Translations under genes and position numbers: made by a program
Part shown: piece by piece, positions 1 through 9,919 of the stretch
Layout: every line of letters starts with the position of its first letter
How positions within the stretch are numbered: position 1 is the stretch's first letter
Assembly (NCBI GenBank): GCA_018660225.1
Contig: JABJKT010000137.1
Span: 42,075 to 106,074, forward strand
From: Kordiimonadaceae bacterium
GTDB lineage: Bacteria; Pseudomonadota; Alphaproteobacteria; Sphingomonadales; Emcibacteraceae
Direction: 5' to 3'
DNA length: 64,000 bases
The notes under the pieces: model-generated
Seen by the model: the letters and a program-made list of their open reading frames with translations, nothing else
Databases searched by the model: none
Told to the model about the DNA's origin: nothing

Positions 1-955
1 CGGTGCAGAGCTTGCGGACCTCGCCCAGGATAACGGCGTGGCGCTTCGTTATGAAGCGGCGGTCGCGGGCGGTATTCCGATTATTAAAGCAATCGGTGAA
101 GGTCTTGCCGCCAACAAGCTAAGCCAAGTTTACGGCATTATGAACGGCACCACCAATTATATGCTTACTCATATGGAAAGCCGTGGCCTTAGCTATGACG
201 AAATTCTTGAGGAGGTTGAAGAACTTGGCTATCTTGAAGCCGATCCGGCGCTTGATTTAGACGGGATAGACGCCGCTCATAAGCTTGCCATATTAAGCAG
301 TGTGGCTTTTGGTACTAAAACCGATTTTGATAATGTTTATATTGAAGGTATCCGTAAAATTCAGGGTGTCGATATTGAATATGCCAAGGAACTTGGTTAC
401 CGGATTAAACTTCTGGGTATGACAAAATTTGAAGACGGCAATTTATCACAGCGTGTCCATCCGGTAATGATTGACCGTAATCTTCCAATCGCCGGGGTTA
501 TGGACGGCTTTAACGCACTTGTAGTTGATGGGGATTATATTGATAGGACTTTTTATCAGGGACGCGGCGCAGGTGAGGGGCCAACGGCTTCTGCTGTTGT
601 TGCGGATATTATTGATATCGCTCGTGGTCACAGTGGACCTGCGTTCTTTAAGCCGGCGGCAAAACTAGTATCAGCCAATCCGGTTTCGATAAACGCACGA
701 AAAGGCGCTTATTATGTCCGCCTTCATGTGAAGGATGAAGCGGGCGTAATTGCTGATATTACTGCCGGTCTAAAAAGTGCGAGTGTGTCAGTGGAAACCA
801 TGCTGCAAAAAGGTTCAGAGCAAGACGGTACTGTCTATGTGGTGATTACCACTCACGAGACAACAGAAACTGCAATCAAAGATGCACTTAACCGTATCAA
901 TGAGCTTTCATCTGTGATAGAAAACCCGTTATCAATTAGAATTGAAAATTTATAA
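1..955 (+). CDS. hom: Homoserine dehydrogenase, C-terminal part (5' end outside window)
   Basis: NADP-dependent reduction of aspartate semialdehyde to homoserine, the branch point to threonine and methionine. The reading frame is open from base 2 and the start lies upstream, so only about the last 317 residues are seen. The catalytic-domain stretch with EAAVAGGIPIIK is present, followed by NGTTNYMLT and the YLEADPALDLDG region. The last 80 residues form an ACT domain (VRLHVKDEAGVIADI), the usual site of threonine feedback control. glpX follows 50 bases downstream on the same strand, an order common in Alphaproteobacteria. Identity is firm. Only the N-terminal NAD-binding part is missing, because of the window edge. 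Confidence 0.95.
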   Translation, partial: GAELADLAQDNGVALRYEAAVAGGIPIIKAIGEGLAANKLSQVYGIMNGTTNYMLTHMESRGLSYDEILEEVEELGYLEADPALDLDGIDAAHKLAILSSVAFGTKTDFDNVYIEGIRKIQGVDIEYAKELGYRIKLLGMTKFEDGNLSQRVHPVMIDRNLPIAGVMDGFNALVVDGDYIDRTFYQGRGAGEGPTASAVVADIIDIARGHSGPAFFKPAAKLVSANPVSINARKGAYYVRLHVKDEAGVIADITAGLKSASVSVETMLQKGSEQDGTVYVVITTHETTETAIKDALNRINELSSVIENPLSIRIENL

Positions 956-1005
956 AATTAAGATATATTCTGTTTAAGAATAAAATAAAAAAATAGGAAA
1001 TAAAA

Positions 1006-1983
1006 ATGGCTATTAATTCGACTTTAGATCGTGTTTTTGTACTAGAACTCGTTCGTGTCACTGAAGCAGCAGCAATAGCGGCAGCGAAACTAGTAGGAAT
1101 GGGCGACGAAAAAGCGGCAGATGCTGCTGCGGTTGAATCAATGCGCAATGAATTTAATCAATTGGATATTAAAGGCCGCATTGTAATCGGCGAAGGTGAA
1201 CGCGACGAAGCGCCAATGCTTTTTATCGGCGAAGAAGTGGGTACGGGCAATGGTCCGGAAATTGATATTGCTCTTGATCCTTTAGAAGGAACTACCATCG
1301 CTGCCAAAGCAATGCAAAATTCGCTTGCTGTTGTAGCGCTTGCTGAAAAAGGCAATCTTCTTAATGCACCAGATGTTTATATGGATAAAATCGCTGTTGG
1401 TCCCGGTCTTCCTTTAGGTGTGGTTGATCTTGATAATTCCGTTGAAGAAAACGTCAAGGCTGTAGCGAAAGCTAAAGACCGCCCGATAAGTGATATGCTG
1501 GTCTGTGTTCTTGACCGTCCTCGTCACGCGGATATTATTGAAAAAATTCGTGCAACAGGTGCCCGGGTTAAACTTATTGGTGACGGTGATGTGGCCGGTG
1601 TTATTGACACAACGGACCCCGATACTTCAGTTGATCTTTATATGGGTTCTGGCGGTGCGCCGGAAGGTGTTCTCGCCGCGGCGGCACTTCGCTGCATTGG
1701 TGGTCAAATTCAAGGCCGTCTGACTTTCAGGAATGATACAGAGCGCGGACGTGCTCATAAATGGGGTATTGAAGACCTTGACCGTAAATATTCAACCGAG
1801 GATATGGCATCAGGTGACGTGATCTTTGCCGCAACCGGTGTTACGGACGGCACGCTTCTTCGCGGTGTTCATACTACGCTTGACGGTAAGGGATATACTA
1901 CGGACACGGTTGTTATGCGTTCGGCGTCAAAAACGGTCAGAAATATTAAAACCGTTCATAACCGCGAAACCAAACTGTCTTAA
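1006..1983 (+). CDS. glpX: Fructose-1,6-bisphosphatase class II
   Basis: Hydrolyses fructose 1,6-bisphosphate to fructose 6-phosphate in gluconeogenesis; cytoplasmic and metal-dependent. At 325 aa it has the family length. Class II signatures are visible: IGEGERDEAPM near residue 62 and the metal-binding DPLEGTTIAAKA near residue 92, followed later by GSGGAPEGVLAAAAL. The ATG at 1006 lies after an AT-rich leader with an AGGAAA Shine-Dalgarno sequence. It sits between hom and recJ on the same strand, only 9 bases before recJ, so it is probably co-transcribed with recJ. Confidence 0.95.
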   Translation: MAINSTLDRVFVLELVRVTEAAAIAAAKLVGMGDEKAADAAAVESMRNEFNQLDIKGRIVIGEGERDEAPMLFIGEEVGTGNGPEIDIALDPLEGTTIAAKAMQNSLAVVALAEKGNLLNAPDVYMDKIAVGPGLPLGVVDLDNSVEENVKAVAKAKDRPISDMLVCVLDRPRHADIIEKIRATGARVKLIGDGDVAGVIDTTDPDTSVDLYMGSGGAPEGVLAAAALRCIGGQIQGRLTFRNDTERGRAHKWGIEDLDRKYSTEDMASGDVIFAATGVTDGTLLRGVHTTLDGKGYTTDTVVMRSASKTVRNIKTVHNRETKLS

Positions 1984-1992
1984 AAAAAATAG

Positions 1993-3801
1993 ATGACAAA
2001 AGAAAATAATTCCACAGCTGAACTTGATCTTATATTGGCTGTGGAAAGCTCGGTTATGGGCCGCGCTTGGGTCGCGAGACCTGCTGAGCACCGTATCGTT
2101 CAGGCTATCTCCCAAAATCATAATCTTCCTGAAATTTTTGCAAGGGTTGTTGTCGGTCGCGGGATTGATGTTGATACGGCTGAGGTTTTTTTAAAGCCTA
2201 CATTAAAAGAAACACTGCCTGATCCTTCCCATTTTAAAGATATGGATAAAGCCTGCACGCGTATTGCTGATGCAATTGTGGCAGGTGAAAAAGTCGCCGT
2301 TTTTGGTGATTATGATGTGGACGGGGCCACTTCATCGGCCATATTCAAACGTTTTTTTAAATCCGTAGGTAGTGATATCACCGCCTATATCCCCGACCGG
2401 ATGTTGGAAGGTTACGGCCCCAACACCAAAGCGCTGCTTGAGCTTAAAGCAGCGGGGCATGATCTGGTAATCACCGTTGATTGCGGCATCGTATCTTATG
2501 ACCCGCTGAGTGCGGCGACGAAGGCCGGGCTTGATATGATTGTCGTTGATCATCATCAGGCCGGTGCAGAGCTTCCGGACGCGGTGGCGGTTGTTAACCC
2601 GAACCGCCTTGATGAAGAGCCGGGCTACGGTCAGCTCGCCGCGATCGGCGTCAGTTTTATCACCATTGTCGGCGTTAACCGTGAACTTCGAAACAGGGGC
2701 TGGTATAAAGAAAATGATAAAGCTGAACCGGATATTATCCAGTGGCTTGATCTGGTAGCGCTTGGAACGATCTGCGATATGGTGCCGCTAACCGGCGTTA
2801 ACCGGGCACTGGTCGCGCAAGGTTTAAAGATCATGGCATCCCGTAAAAATATTGGTCTTAAAGCACTAAGTGATGTTTCCGGCATCACAGAAGAACCAAA
2901 TACTTATCATTCAGGATTTTTACTTGGTCCACGTGTTAATGCCGGTGGTCGTGTCGGTCGTTCTGAAGCCGGAACGATTTTATTAAGCACTGAAGATGAG
3001 CAGGAAGCGATTAACATATCGCAAGAACTTAATACTTATAACGCTGAACGAAAAGCCATTGAAGCCATGGTCCAAGAAGACGCCATGAACCAAGTACTCA
3101 ATAAAATTGGTGTCGGTGGTGTGGTGCCACCGGTTATTATTGCTGCTGGTGTAGGCTGGCACCCCGGTGTGATCGGTATTGTCGCCGGTAGGCTTAAAGA
3201 ACATTTCGCCCGCCCGACCATTGTTATTGCTATTGATGATCGGGGGGATGCTAAAGGTTCTGGCCGTTCAATAATGGGGGTTGATTTAGGCTCGGCCATT
3301 AGTGCCGCGCGTCAGCTTGAAATCCTTAGCGCAGGCGGCGGTCATGCCATGGCGGCGGGGCTTAGTATGCGGTCAGAAAAAATAGACGAGCTTAGTGAAT
3401 TTTTAACCGAACAACTTTCGGCAAAAGTGGGTGATGCGATCACGTCGCTTAGTTTAAAACTGGACGGTGTTTTAAGTCTATCGGCCGTTAATCCAGAACT
3501 GGTTCATACACTTGATAAAATTGGCCCTTACGGGCAGGGCAACGCCCAGCCGCGTTTTGCGTTTAGTGATGTATTTGTTTCATACGTTGATATTGTTGGC
3601 AAAGATCACATCAAATGCAGCTTTAAAGGCGCAGATGGATCAACGGTTAAGGCGATGGCTTTTCGGTCCGCCGATAAACCACTAGGCCGCTTACTGATAG
3701 AATCCCGCGGTAAAAATATAAAAATCGCCGGAACCATTAGAAATAACCACTGGAATGGCCGTACATCGGCGGAAATTTTCATTGATGACGCCGCAAAATA
3801 A
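1993..3801 (+). CDS. recJ: Single-stranded-DNA-specific 5'-3' exonuclease RecJ
   Basis: Degrades single-stranded DNA 5' to 3' in mismatch repair, base excision repair and RecF-type recombination. The 602-aa protein shows the DHH-family motifs in order: GDYDVDGATSSA near residue 102, VDCGIVS, then the defining VVDHHQAG near residue 183. A central LGPRVNAGGRVG and a DHHA1-type GGGHAMAAGLS near residue 450 follow, then the OB-fold C-terminal domain. The length fits alphaproteobacterial RecJ. The start ATG at 1993 is 9 bases after the glpX stop, with only a weak A-rich leader. Confidence 0.95.
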   Translation: MTKENNSTAELDLILAVESSVMGRAWVARPAEHRIVQAISQNHNLPEIFARVVVGRGIDVDTAEVFLKPTLKETLPDPSHFKDMDKACTRIADAIVAGEKVAVFGDYDVDGATSSAIFKRFFKSVGSDITAYIPDRMLEGYGPNTKALLELKAAGHDLVITVDCGIVSYDPLSAATKAGLDMIVVDHHQAGAELPDAVAVVNPNRLDEEPGYGQLAAIGVSFITIVGVNRELRNRGWYKENDKAEPDIIQWLDLVALGTICDMVPLTGVNRALVAQGLKIMASRKNIGLKALSDVSGITEEPNTYHSGFLLGPRVNAGGRVGRSEAGTILLSTEDEQEAINISQELNTYNAERKAIEAMVQEDAMNQVLNKIGVGGVVPPVIIAAGVGWHPGVIGIVAGRLKEHFARPTIVIAIDDRGDAKGSGRSIMGVDLGSAISAARQLEILSAGGGHAMAAGLSMRSEKIDELSEFLTEQLSAKVGDAITSLSLKLDGVLSLSAVNPELVHTLDKIGPYGQGNAQPRFAFSDVFVSYVDIVGKDHIKCSFKGADGSTVKAMAFRSADKPLGRLLIESRGKNIKIAGTIRNNHWNGRTSAEIFIDDAAK

Positions 3802-3888
3802 GCCAATATCAAAAAAAGATATCTTAATAGCAAAAAATATATTGACCGCAGCACCTTGAACGGTTAGAAACCACCCACCGACTAAGAC

Positions 3889-3963
3889 GGCCCCTTCGTC
3901 TAGCGGTTAGGACGCGGCCCTTTCACGGCTGAAACACGGGTTCGATTCCCGTAGGGGTCACCA
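3889..3963 (+). tRNA. tRNA-Glu (anticodon TTC)
   Basis: A 75-nt cloverleaf including an encoded CCA. The acceptor arms GGCCCCT and AGGGGTC pair with one G-U wobble. The anticodon loop CTTTCAC at 3920-3926 carries TTC at 3922-3924, and the T arm contains GGTTCGATTCCC. It lies between recJ and a convergent PLP-enzyme gene. Confidence 0.97.
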
Positions 3964-3983
3964 ACCTTTCTTAGGTTGGACTA

Positions 3984-5162
3984 TCAGGAAATAATCTCTT
4001 CCAACGCCTCAATAAATTTATCAATCTCACTTTCATCGTTATAATAATGTACTGATGCTCGGACCAAATTCGGCAATCTGTTTTTGGTTGCGTCTAGTAG
4101 GGTGCTGCTCGGGTCGGACAGGCTTGTGTTTATGCCTCGTGAGCGAAGGGCATCGACGATTTCTCCTGCTTCATGGCCATCTATATGGAATGTGGTTATG
4201 GCGCATTGTGCTTCGCTTATTGTGTGAAGGTGAACGCCGGGCAGGGTGCTGAGTTTACTGCGTAGATATCCGGCGAGTTCATCATTGCGGGCTTTGATGT
4301 TTTCAAGGCCGATATCAAGGGCGTAATTGACGGCGGCACCGAAGCCTAGCTTGGCGGCGCAGTTATCTTCCCAATTTTCAAAACGTCTGGCGTCGGGCCT
4401 AAGTTCGTATCTGGTCGGGCTGACCCATGTGGCGCTTCTTAGATCAACAATCGGCGGGTGAAGGCTTTCTATCACTGATTTTCTAACATATAAAAAACCA
4501 ACGCCGCGCGGACCGCGTAGATATTTGCGGCTGGTGGCGGATAGCATATCGCAGCCCAGCTCTTCCACATCTATCGGCATTTGTCCAACCGACTGGCAGG
4601 CATCAAGCAAAAAGAGGATGTTATGTTTTTTGGCGACCTTGCCAAGTTCGGCGACCGCATTGACTAACCCGCTATTGGTCGGGACATGGGTCGCGGAAAT
4701 GAGTTTTACTTTGTCATCAATCATACTTTCCAAAATATCAATGCACAGATTACCATCTTCACCGCTAGGAATAACTTCAATCGAGACGCCCTTTTCATTG
4801 GCCATGTGAAGATAGGCGATGAAGTTTGATACATATTCCGCTTCAACGGTCAGGATGCGGTCACCGGGTTTAAAATCAATCGCGTAAAAGGCCATGGCCC
4901 AGCCAACCGTTGCATTTTCAACGATGGCAATTTCTTCGGCGCTTGCATTGATTAAACGAGCAACCGATTTATATACATTTTCCACTTGGCTTTGTGACTT
5001 TGCAAGTGCTTCATAACCGCCGATCGACGCTTCGAGATCAAGATAGTTTTTTTGCGTATCCAGAACCACTTGGGTCACGAGGGAGGCACCAGCATTATTG
5101 AAATGAATGACATTCTTTTTGCCGGGGGTGTCTTCATATATTTTTTCTTTATCAAGTGTCAT
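3984..5162 (-). CDS. Class V aminotransferase-fold PLP enzyme (cysteine desulfurase/epimerase-like)
   Basis: Cytoplasmic fold-type I PLP enzyme of the aminotransferase class V family; the substrate cannot be told. The chosen ATG at 5162 has a GAAGGA Shine-Dalgarno and gives 392 aa; an upstream in-frame start at 5237 would add 25 unlikely residues. The N-terminal HFNNAGAS is typical of the family. D187 and Q190 (LLDACQ) fit the PLP pyridine contacts, and K213 in SATSRKYLRG is the Schiff-base lysine. No conserved mobile-loop cysteine of a true NifS/IscS is evident, so a general class V or isopenicillin-N-epimerase-like enzyme is the safer label. It is divergent from the amidase gene. Confidence 0.85.
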   Translation of the reverse strand: MTLDKEKIYEDTPGKKNVIHFNNAGASLVTQVVLDTQKNYLDLEASIGGYEALAKSQSQVENVYKSVARLINASAEEIAIVENATVGWAMAFYAIDFKPGDRILTVEAEYVSNFIAYLHMANEKGVSIEVIPSGEDGNLCIDILESMIDDKVKLISATHVPTNSGLVNAVAELGKVAKKHNILFLLDACQSVGQMPIDVEELGCDMLSATSRKYLRGPRGVGFLYVRKSVIESLHPPIVDLRSATWVSPTRYELRPDARRFENWEDNCAAKLGFGAAVNYALDIGLENIKARNDELAGYLRSKLSTLPGVHLHTISEAQCAITTFHIDGHEAGEIVDALRSRGINTSLSDPSSTLLDATKNRLPNLVRASVHYYNDESEIDKFIEALEEIIS

Positions 5163-5273
5163 TTTTGTTCCTTCAGATCTTAAATGCACTAGATCATAAT
5201 TTTTACTCTTCCTCAATTGAAATAATTGAGTTAGCATCTGCCCTTAATTAAAAAAAATAATGGGAATGTTATA

Positions 5274-6851
5274 TTGCTTAAATCTTTTATTACCTGTGTA
5301 TTATTTCTATTTAGTGCGCTCAGTGCTCAGGCGCAAAATTTTCAATTTGTTGAAGCAACTATTGATGATATTCACGCCTCGCTTAAATCCGGCGAAATGT
5401 CGTGCCGTGAAATTGTTACCGGCTATATTGAGCGGATTAATTATTATGATCAAGACACGAAACTAAATGCCATTACGGTGATAAACCAAAATGCTTTAGC
5501 AAAAGCCGATGCCATTGACGTTAAGCTAAAAAATGGCGAAACCTTGGGGCCGCTTTATTGTGCACCAATGCTGATTAAAGATAATTATGACACTCATGAC
5601 CTGCCGACAACTGGCGGCTCTATTGCCCTTAAAGACAGCTATCCGCCAGATGATGCGTTTATGGTGGGGAAACTGCGTGAAGCAGATGCCATCGTCATTG
5701 CCAAAACCAATATGGCCGAATGGGCTTTTAGCCCGCGCCAATCGGTAAGCTCATCTTTTGGAACCACAGCTAATGCTTACGACCTTGCAAGGGTTCCTGC
5801 GGGATCAAGCGGCGGAACGGCGTCTGGTACAGCGGCAAGCTTCGGTGTGGCCGGAATGGGATCAGATACAGGAAACAGCATCCGCGGGCCGTCTTCTCAT
5901 TTAGCGCTTTTTGGTATCCGCTCGACCATTGGCCTTACGAGCCGCGACGGCGTCATTCCGCTCGCGTGGGACCGGGATGTTGCGGGACCGATGACCCGCA
6001 CAGTTACTGACGGTGCAAAAGTTTTCAATGTTGTGGCGGGTTATGATCCCAAAGACAGGATGACCGAACTCGGCCGCGGCAAACGTAAAGATGATTACAC
6101 AAAATATCTTGATAAAAATGCTCTTAAGGGAAAACGGATTGGTGTGCTTCGCTCACTGGTTTTTACTGAAGATGCTGATCCTGAAATTACCGCCCTTTTC
6201 ATTCAGGCAGTGGATGATTTAAAAGCGGCAGGAGCCATCATTGTTGACTCGTTTGAAATCCCGAATTTTGCAGAACATCGGGACGCGCCAAATTTTTGCA
6301 TGCGTTTTCGCTATGATATGCATGAATATTTAAAAACATTAGGGCCGGATGCACCGTTAAAAGATGTGACGATGGTCTTGGAAACCGGGCAGTATTCGCC
6401 GGATGCCAAAGGCGGGTTAGAGCGCTTTGGCGCGGGGCCGCTTGATATTCATCCTAATGATCAAAATCCGCCCTGTTTGGAATTTCCTAATCATCCTGGG
6501 CGTAATGCCTTTAAAGCTGATGTTGAAAATGCCATGGACGCCCATAATGTTGAGGCGATAATTTATCCAAGCTGGACCAATCCGCCAGCACTGCTTGCTC
6601 GTGCTAACGAAGATTATGCAGGCGATAACAGCCAAATCGTTGCCCCGGCAACAGGGCTTCCTGCGGTCACCGTTCCTATGGGTTTTTCCCACGGAAACCT
6701 ACCGGCAGGGCTTCAGATATTAGCGCGGGCTTATAGCGAGGATATTTTGTTTTCATTTGCCTATGCTTATGAGCAGGCAACAAAACACAGAAAGCCACCA
6801 AGACGGTTTCCTGAAATTGAAAAACAAACAAGATTTGCCGTAAGGAAATAA
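5274..6851 (+). CDS. Secreted amidase-signature family hydrolase
   Basis: Amidase-signature enzyme that hydrolyses a carboxamide, probably outside the cytoplasm. The 525-aa product starts at TTG 5274; no in-frame ATG precedes the signal peptide (hydrophobic residues 4-15, likely cut after AQA near residue 21). The Ser-Ser-Lys triad fits K102 (MLIKDNYD), cis-serine S178 (PAGSSGG) and nucleophile S202 (GSDTGNSIRGPSS). The usual GG before the nucleophile is GN here. A GatA role is unlikely because of the signal peptide and the lack of gatB/C. Its location beside a TAXI transporter suggests it feeds a substrate to uptake, which is inference. Confidence 0.88.
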   Translation: MLKSFITCVLFLFSALSAQAQNFQFVEATIDDIHASLKSGEMSCREIVTGYIERINYYDQDTKLNAITVINQNALAKADAIDVKLKNGETLGPLYCAPMLIKDNYDTHDLPTTGGSIALKDSYPPDDAFMVGKLREADAIVIAKTNMAEWAFSPRQSVSSSFGTTANAYDLARVPAGSSGGTASGTAASFGVAGMGSDTGNSIRGPSSHLALFGIRSTIGLTSRDGVIPLAWDRDVAGPMTRTVTDGAKVFNVVAGYDPKDRMTELGRGKRKDDYTKYLDKNALKGKRIGVLRSLVFTEDADPEITALFIQAVDDLKAAGAIIVDSFEIPNFAEHRDAPNFCMRFRYDMHEYLKTLGPDAPLKDVTMVLETGQYSPDAKGGLERFGAGPLDIHPNDQNPPCLEFPNHPGRNAFKADVENAMDAHNVEAIIYPSWTNPPALLARANEDYAGDNSQIVAPATGLPAVTVPMGFSHGNLPAGLQILARAYSEDILFSFAYAYEQATKHRKPPRRFPEIEKQTRFAVRK

Positions 6852-6951
6852 AAGCGATATTGAAAAGTCGGGCGATTATATTCCCGCCTTGCGCCCAATA
6901 GTGGATTATTCTATAACTTTATAATAATAAAAAAAGATATAGGAGCCTTCA

Positions 6952-7974
6952 TTGTTAAAGGGTATGTGCTTTAAAAATATAATTCTCATTATGCTTAGTG
7001 CCGCATTATCGTTGATGCCGGTATCGTCATCACTGGCGGCGCGTAAGCAATTTAACATTGGTACAGGCTTTATCGGCAGCTCCATGCATGCGCTTGGTAC
7101 AGTGATGGCTAAGCATATGCAAAAAAATCTTAGAATGCGTGTTACGGCGAGACCTTATGTGGGGCCGAGCGCATTTTTACCGCTTGTTAATGTCGGGGAG
7201 CTTTCAATGGGGCTTTCTTCCATGGGGGAAGCTCACGCCTCATACCGTGGGCTTGACACGGACCCGATGAAAGATGTTCGCACTGTCGCACGTATTTTTG
7301 CTATGCCATTTGCCTTTATTGTTCGAAAAGACAGCGGCATTAAAACAATTTCTGAACTGCGCGGCAAAAAAGTCGTGCTTAATTTTGCTGCTGCGGGGGC
7401 CCTTGGCGATATGTCACAAACCATGCTTGATGGCGCTGGGCTCAGCAGCGATGATGTGGACGTGATCACCGTTTCCGGTGTTGGGCCGGGCATTGAAGCG
7501 GTGGTTGTAGGAAACGCCGATGCGGCGCCCGGCAGTGTCAGTATGGCTGCGGTCCGAAAAGCCAATGCAACGGCAGGCATTACAGTCTTAACGCTGGCTG
7601 CAGAAGGCTTCGAAGAAAGGTTAGAGCAATCAACATCATCCGACATCAGACCACTTGTGGTGGATGCGGGGGCTTATCCCGGAGTTGAGGAGGAAACAAG
7701 AATTTTTGCACTGGATATTTTCCTTGTGGTGCCAAAAGCATTGGAAGACGAAGATGTGGTGAAAATACTCGACGTGCTTCATAATAACTGGGACGATATG
7801 GGAAAGGAATATAACGGACTCTCCAATTTTTCAACTGATGAATTTGTTCATGAAACCCAAACCGTGCCTTATCATCCGGCGGCGATAGATTATTATAAAA
7901 GCGCTAAAATCGGCGCCATCTGGGACGAAGCGGCGGAGCAAAGAAATCAAATGCTGCTTGATGTCTGGAACTGA
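6952..7974 (+). CDS. TAXI-family TRAP transporter solute-binding protein
   Basis: Periplasmic binding protein that delivers a small organic acid or amino-acid-like solute to a TRAP permease. It has 340 aa and a TTG start at 6952, supported by AGGAG at 6941-6945 six bases upstream. A signal peptide covers about residues 1-29 (SSSLAA). The mature start, with FNIGTGFIGSSMHALG, is the typical TAXI opening. Later DSGIKTISELRGKKVVLN and the GDMSQTMLDGAGL region fit the second lobe. The permease gene follows 6 bases downstream, so the two form one system. The ligand is not readable from sequence. Confidence 0.9.
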   Translation: MLKGMCFKNIILIMLSAALSLMPVSSSLAARKQFNIGTGFIGSSMHALGTVMAKHMQKNLRMRVTARPYVGPSAFLPLVNVGELSMGLSSMGEAHASYRGLDTDPMKDVRTVARIFAMPFAFIVRKDSGIKTISELRGKKVVLNFAAAGALGDMSQTMLDGAGLSSDDVDVITVSGVGPGIEAVVVGNADAAPGSVSMAAVRKANATAGITVLTLAAEGFEERLEQSTSSDIRPLVVDAGAYPGVEEETRIFALDIFLVVPKALEDEDVVKILDVLHNNWDDMGKEYNGLSNFSTDEFVHETQTVPYHPAAIDYYKSAKIGAIWDEAAEQRNQMLLDVWN

Positions 7975-7980
7975 TTAACC

Positions 7981-9885
7981 GTGAGCGAGCAAGCAGAAAT
8001 ATCCGAAAAATCAGAATCTTCAGGTAAAAAACTATTCAATCTTTTCATTTTTGGCCTTCCTATTCTTTGCGGCATTTGTTGGATTATGGGTGTGCCGTTG
8101 CAGCTTGGCATCGCTATTCTTAGTGGTAATTATCTGGCCTTTTTGATCGCCTTTGCTCTTGGGGCGTCTTTTGTTTTTTGGCCTTACGGCGCAAAACCAT
8201 CCCTGTTTGATTATGGTCTGGCGATTATGGCGGCGGGAGTTTGGTTGCTGTGCGCTTATAATTATCAGGAATGGCTGCTTAATCAGCATGATAGGACCCC
8301 TTTTAAGATCATAATGGCGGTGTTAGCGATCGGGCTACTCACCGAAGGGGTGCGAAAAACAACTGGTAACGGTATGGCGGGGGTTATTGTTCTTTCGCTT
8401 TTATACGGGGTTTTTGGCCATAACGCGCCCGGCATATTTGAAGGTGCGCAAAATGATTATGATGCGCTCTTCACTTATTTATATATTGATAGCAGTGCCG
8501 TGCTTGGCTTTATCATCATGGTCGCGGGCACATTGATCCTTGGCTTTTTGGTAATGGGGCAGGTGATGCAGGCAAGCGGTGCAACCAACTTTTTTTCCGA
8601 TGTAGCCATGGCGGCCATAGGTCACAGGCGCGGTGGACCGGCAAAAGTGTCAGTGGTCGGTAGCTCGCTTATGGGCATGGTCAGCGGCGCAACGGTTGCT
8701 AACATCATGTCAACCGGGATGGTTTCAATTCCGCTTATGAAAAGAAACGGCTTTAAAGCCTCAATGGCGGCGGGGATTGAGGCCGTTGCCTCAAACGGTA
8801 GCCAGCTTGCGCCGCCGGTGATGGGCGCAACTGCCTTTATCATCGCGGAATATCTTGAGCTTCCCTATACGACAATTGTTGCGGCGGCTATTATTCCGGC
8901 GATAGTTTATTATCTGTTTCTATTTTGCCAGATTGACTTTTATGCTCGTGATAAGGGGCTCGAGGGCTTAAAAAAATCTGATCTTCCGAATTTAGCGAAC
9001 GTTCTTAAAGCGGGTTGGCTGTTTATTATTCCGCTTGGCGTACTTGTTTTTTACCTGTTTGTGCTTAGCTATAATCCCGCTAAATCTGCGCTTTATGCCT
9101 CACTTTCTTTGTTGATGTTGGCGCTTCTCAAATATAGGAAACTGCCCACTTGGGATATGATCTACAAATCAATTGTTCAGCTTGGTAAACCTTTCGTCAT
9201 GCTGGTGATGATCTGCGGCGGCGCAGGGATAATTATCGGTGTGATTAATATGAGTGGTCTTGGCTTTAGCCTCGCTCTTGCATTAAGTGATGTGGGGGCG
9301 CTTTACGGGCTATTTGTCATGCTGATCCTTACTGCTATAATATCGATAATCCTTGGTATGGGAATGCCGACATCGGCGGTATATATCATCGTCGCCATGC
9401 TGCTCGCCCCAAGTATTGCTGATATGGGTGTGCCATTAATAGCAGCGCATTTCTTCGTTTTTTACTTCGGATTAGCATCATTTCTCACTCCGCCGGTGGC
9501 CATAGCGTCTTACGCGGCGGCGAGCCTCGCCAAAGCGGATTTAACAGAAACCAGCATTGCTGGGCTCAAGCTCGGCCTTTCCGCCTTTATCATCCCGTTT
9601 TATTTTATCTATAATCCGGAAATTCTACTGATCGGCACATGGCAGGAAATCGCTATAGCCGCAACCATGCTCGCCATCGCCGGCGTGTTACTGGCCCGGG
9701 CGATTACCTTTTATGGAAGCGATGCTGATAGTTCCAATCTGCACGGCACAATTGATATCGTAGTCTGCCTTCTCGTCGGCACAGCAACAATCTGGACCCC
9801 TGAGGGAAGCCTTTTGATTTACGCTGTTATGGCTTTTGGTTTTAGCATGATTATTTTTGGCAATCGCTTTTTGAGAAGCAAATAA
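7981..9885 (+). CDS. TRAP transporter fused permease (4TM/12TM type)
   Basis: Inner-membrane permease of a TAXI-type TRAP system, with the DctQ-like and DctM-like parts fused in 634 aa. It starts at GTG 7981, seven bases after the binding-protein stop. The N-terminal 140 residues hold about four hydrophobic segments. The DctM-like core follows with GHRRGGPAKVSVVGSSLMG near residue 215, VASNGSQLAPPVMG near residue 270, and GMGMPTSAVYI near residue 460. Paired with the upstream binding protein, it should import a solute using a sodium or proton gradient. Confidence 0.92.
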   Translation: MSEQAEISEKSESSGKKLFNLFIFGLPILCGICWIMGVPLQLGIAILSGNYLAFLIAFALGASFVFWPYGAKPSLFDYGLAIMAAGVWLLCAYNYQEWLLNQHDRTPFKIIMAVLAIGLLTEGVRKTTGNGMAGVIVLSLLYGVFGHNAPGIFEGAQNDYDALFTYLYIDSSAVLGFIIMVAGTLILGFLVMGQVMQASGATNFFSDVAMAAIGHRRGGPAKVSVVGSSLMGMVSGATVANIMSTGMVSIPLMKRNGFKASMAAGIEAVASNGSQLAPPVMGATAFIIAEYLELPYTTIVAAAIIPAIVYYLFLFCQIDFYARDKGLEGLKKSDLPNLANVLKAGWLFIIPLGVLVFYLFVLSYNPAKSALYASLSLLMLALLKYRKLPTWDMIYKSIVQLGKPFVMLVMICGGAGIIIGVINMSGLGFSLALALSDVGALYGLFVMLILTAIISIILGMGMPTSAVYIIVAMLLAPSIADMGVPLIAAHFFVFYFGLASFLTPPVAIASYAAASLAKADLTETSIAGLKLGLSAFIIPFYFIYNPEILLIGTWQEIAIAATMLAIAGVLLARAITFYGSDADSSNLHGTIDIVVCLLVGTATIWTPEGSLLIYAVMAFGFSMIIFGNRFLRSK

Positions 9886-9919
9886 TACTTCACATAAATG
9901 TTATTTCATTTTCTTGATA

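Noticed and set aside
3961..3979. CCAACC/GGTTGG hairpin just after tRNA-Glu
   Set aside because: It includes the tRNA CCA end and lacks a T-run on either strand, so it is not a convincing terminator.
5264..5276. AATGTTATA, a Zur-box-like half site at the amidase start codon
   Set aside because: Only one half site matches, and it overlaps the start codon in AT-rich DNA.
6852..6951. GGGCG and CGCCC inverted pieces after the amidase gene
   Set aside because: The pairing is broken and has no T-run, so it does not support a terminator.
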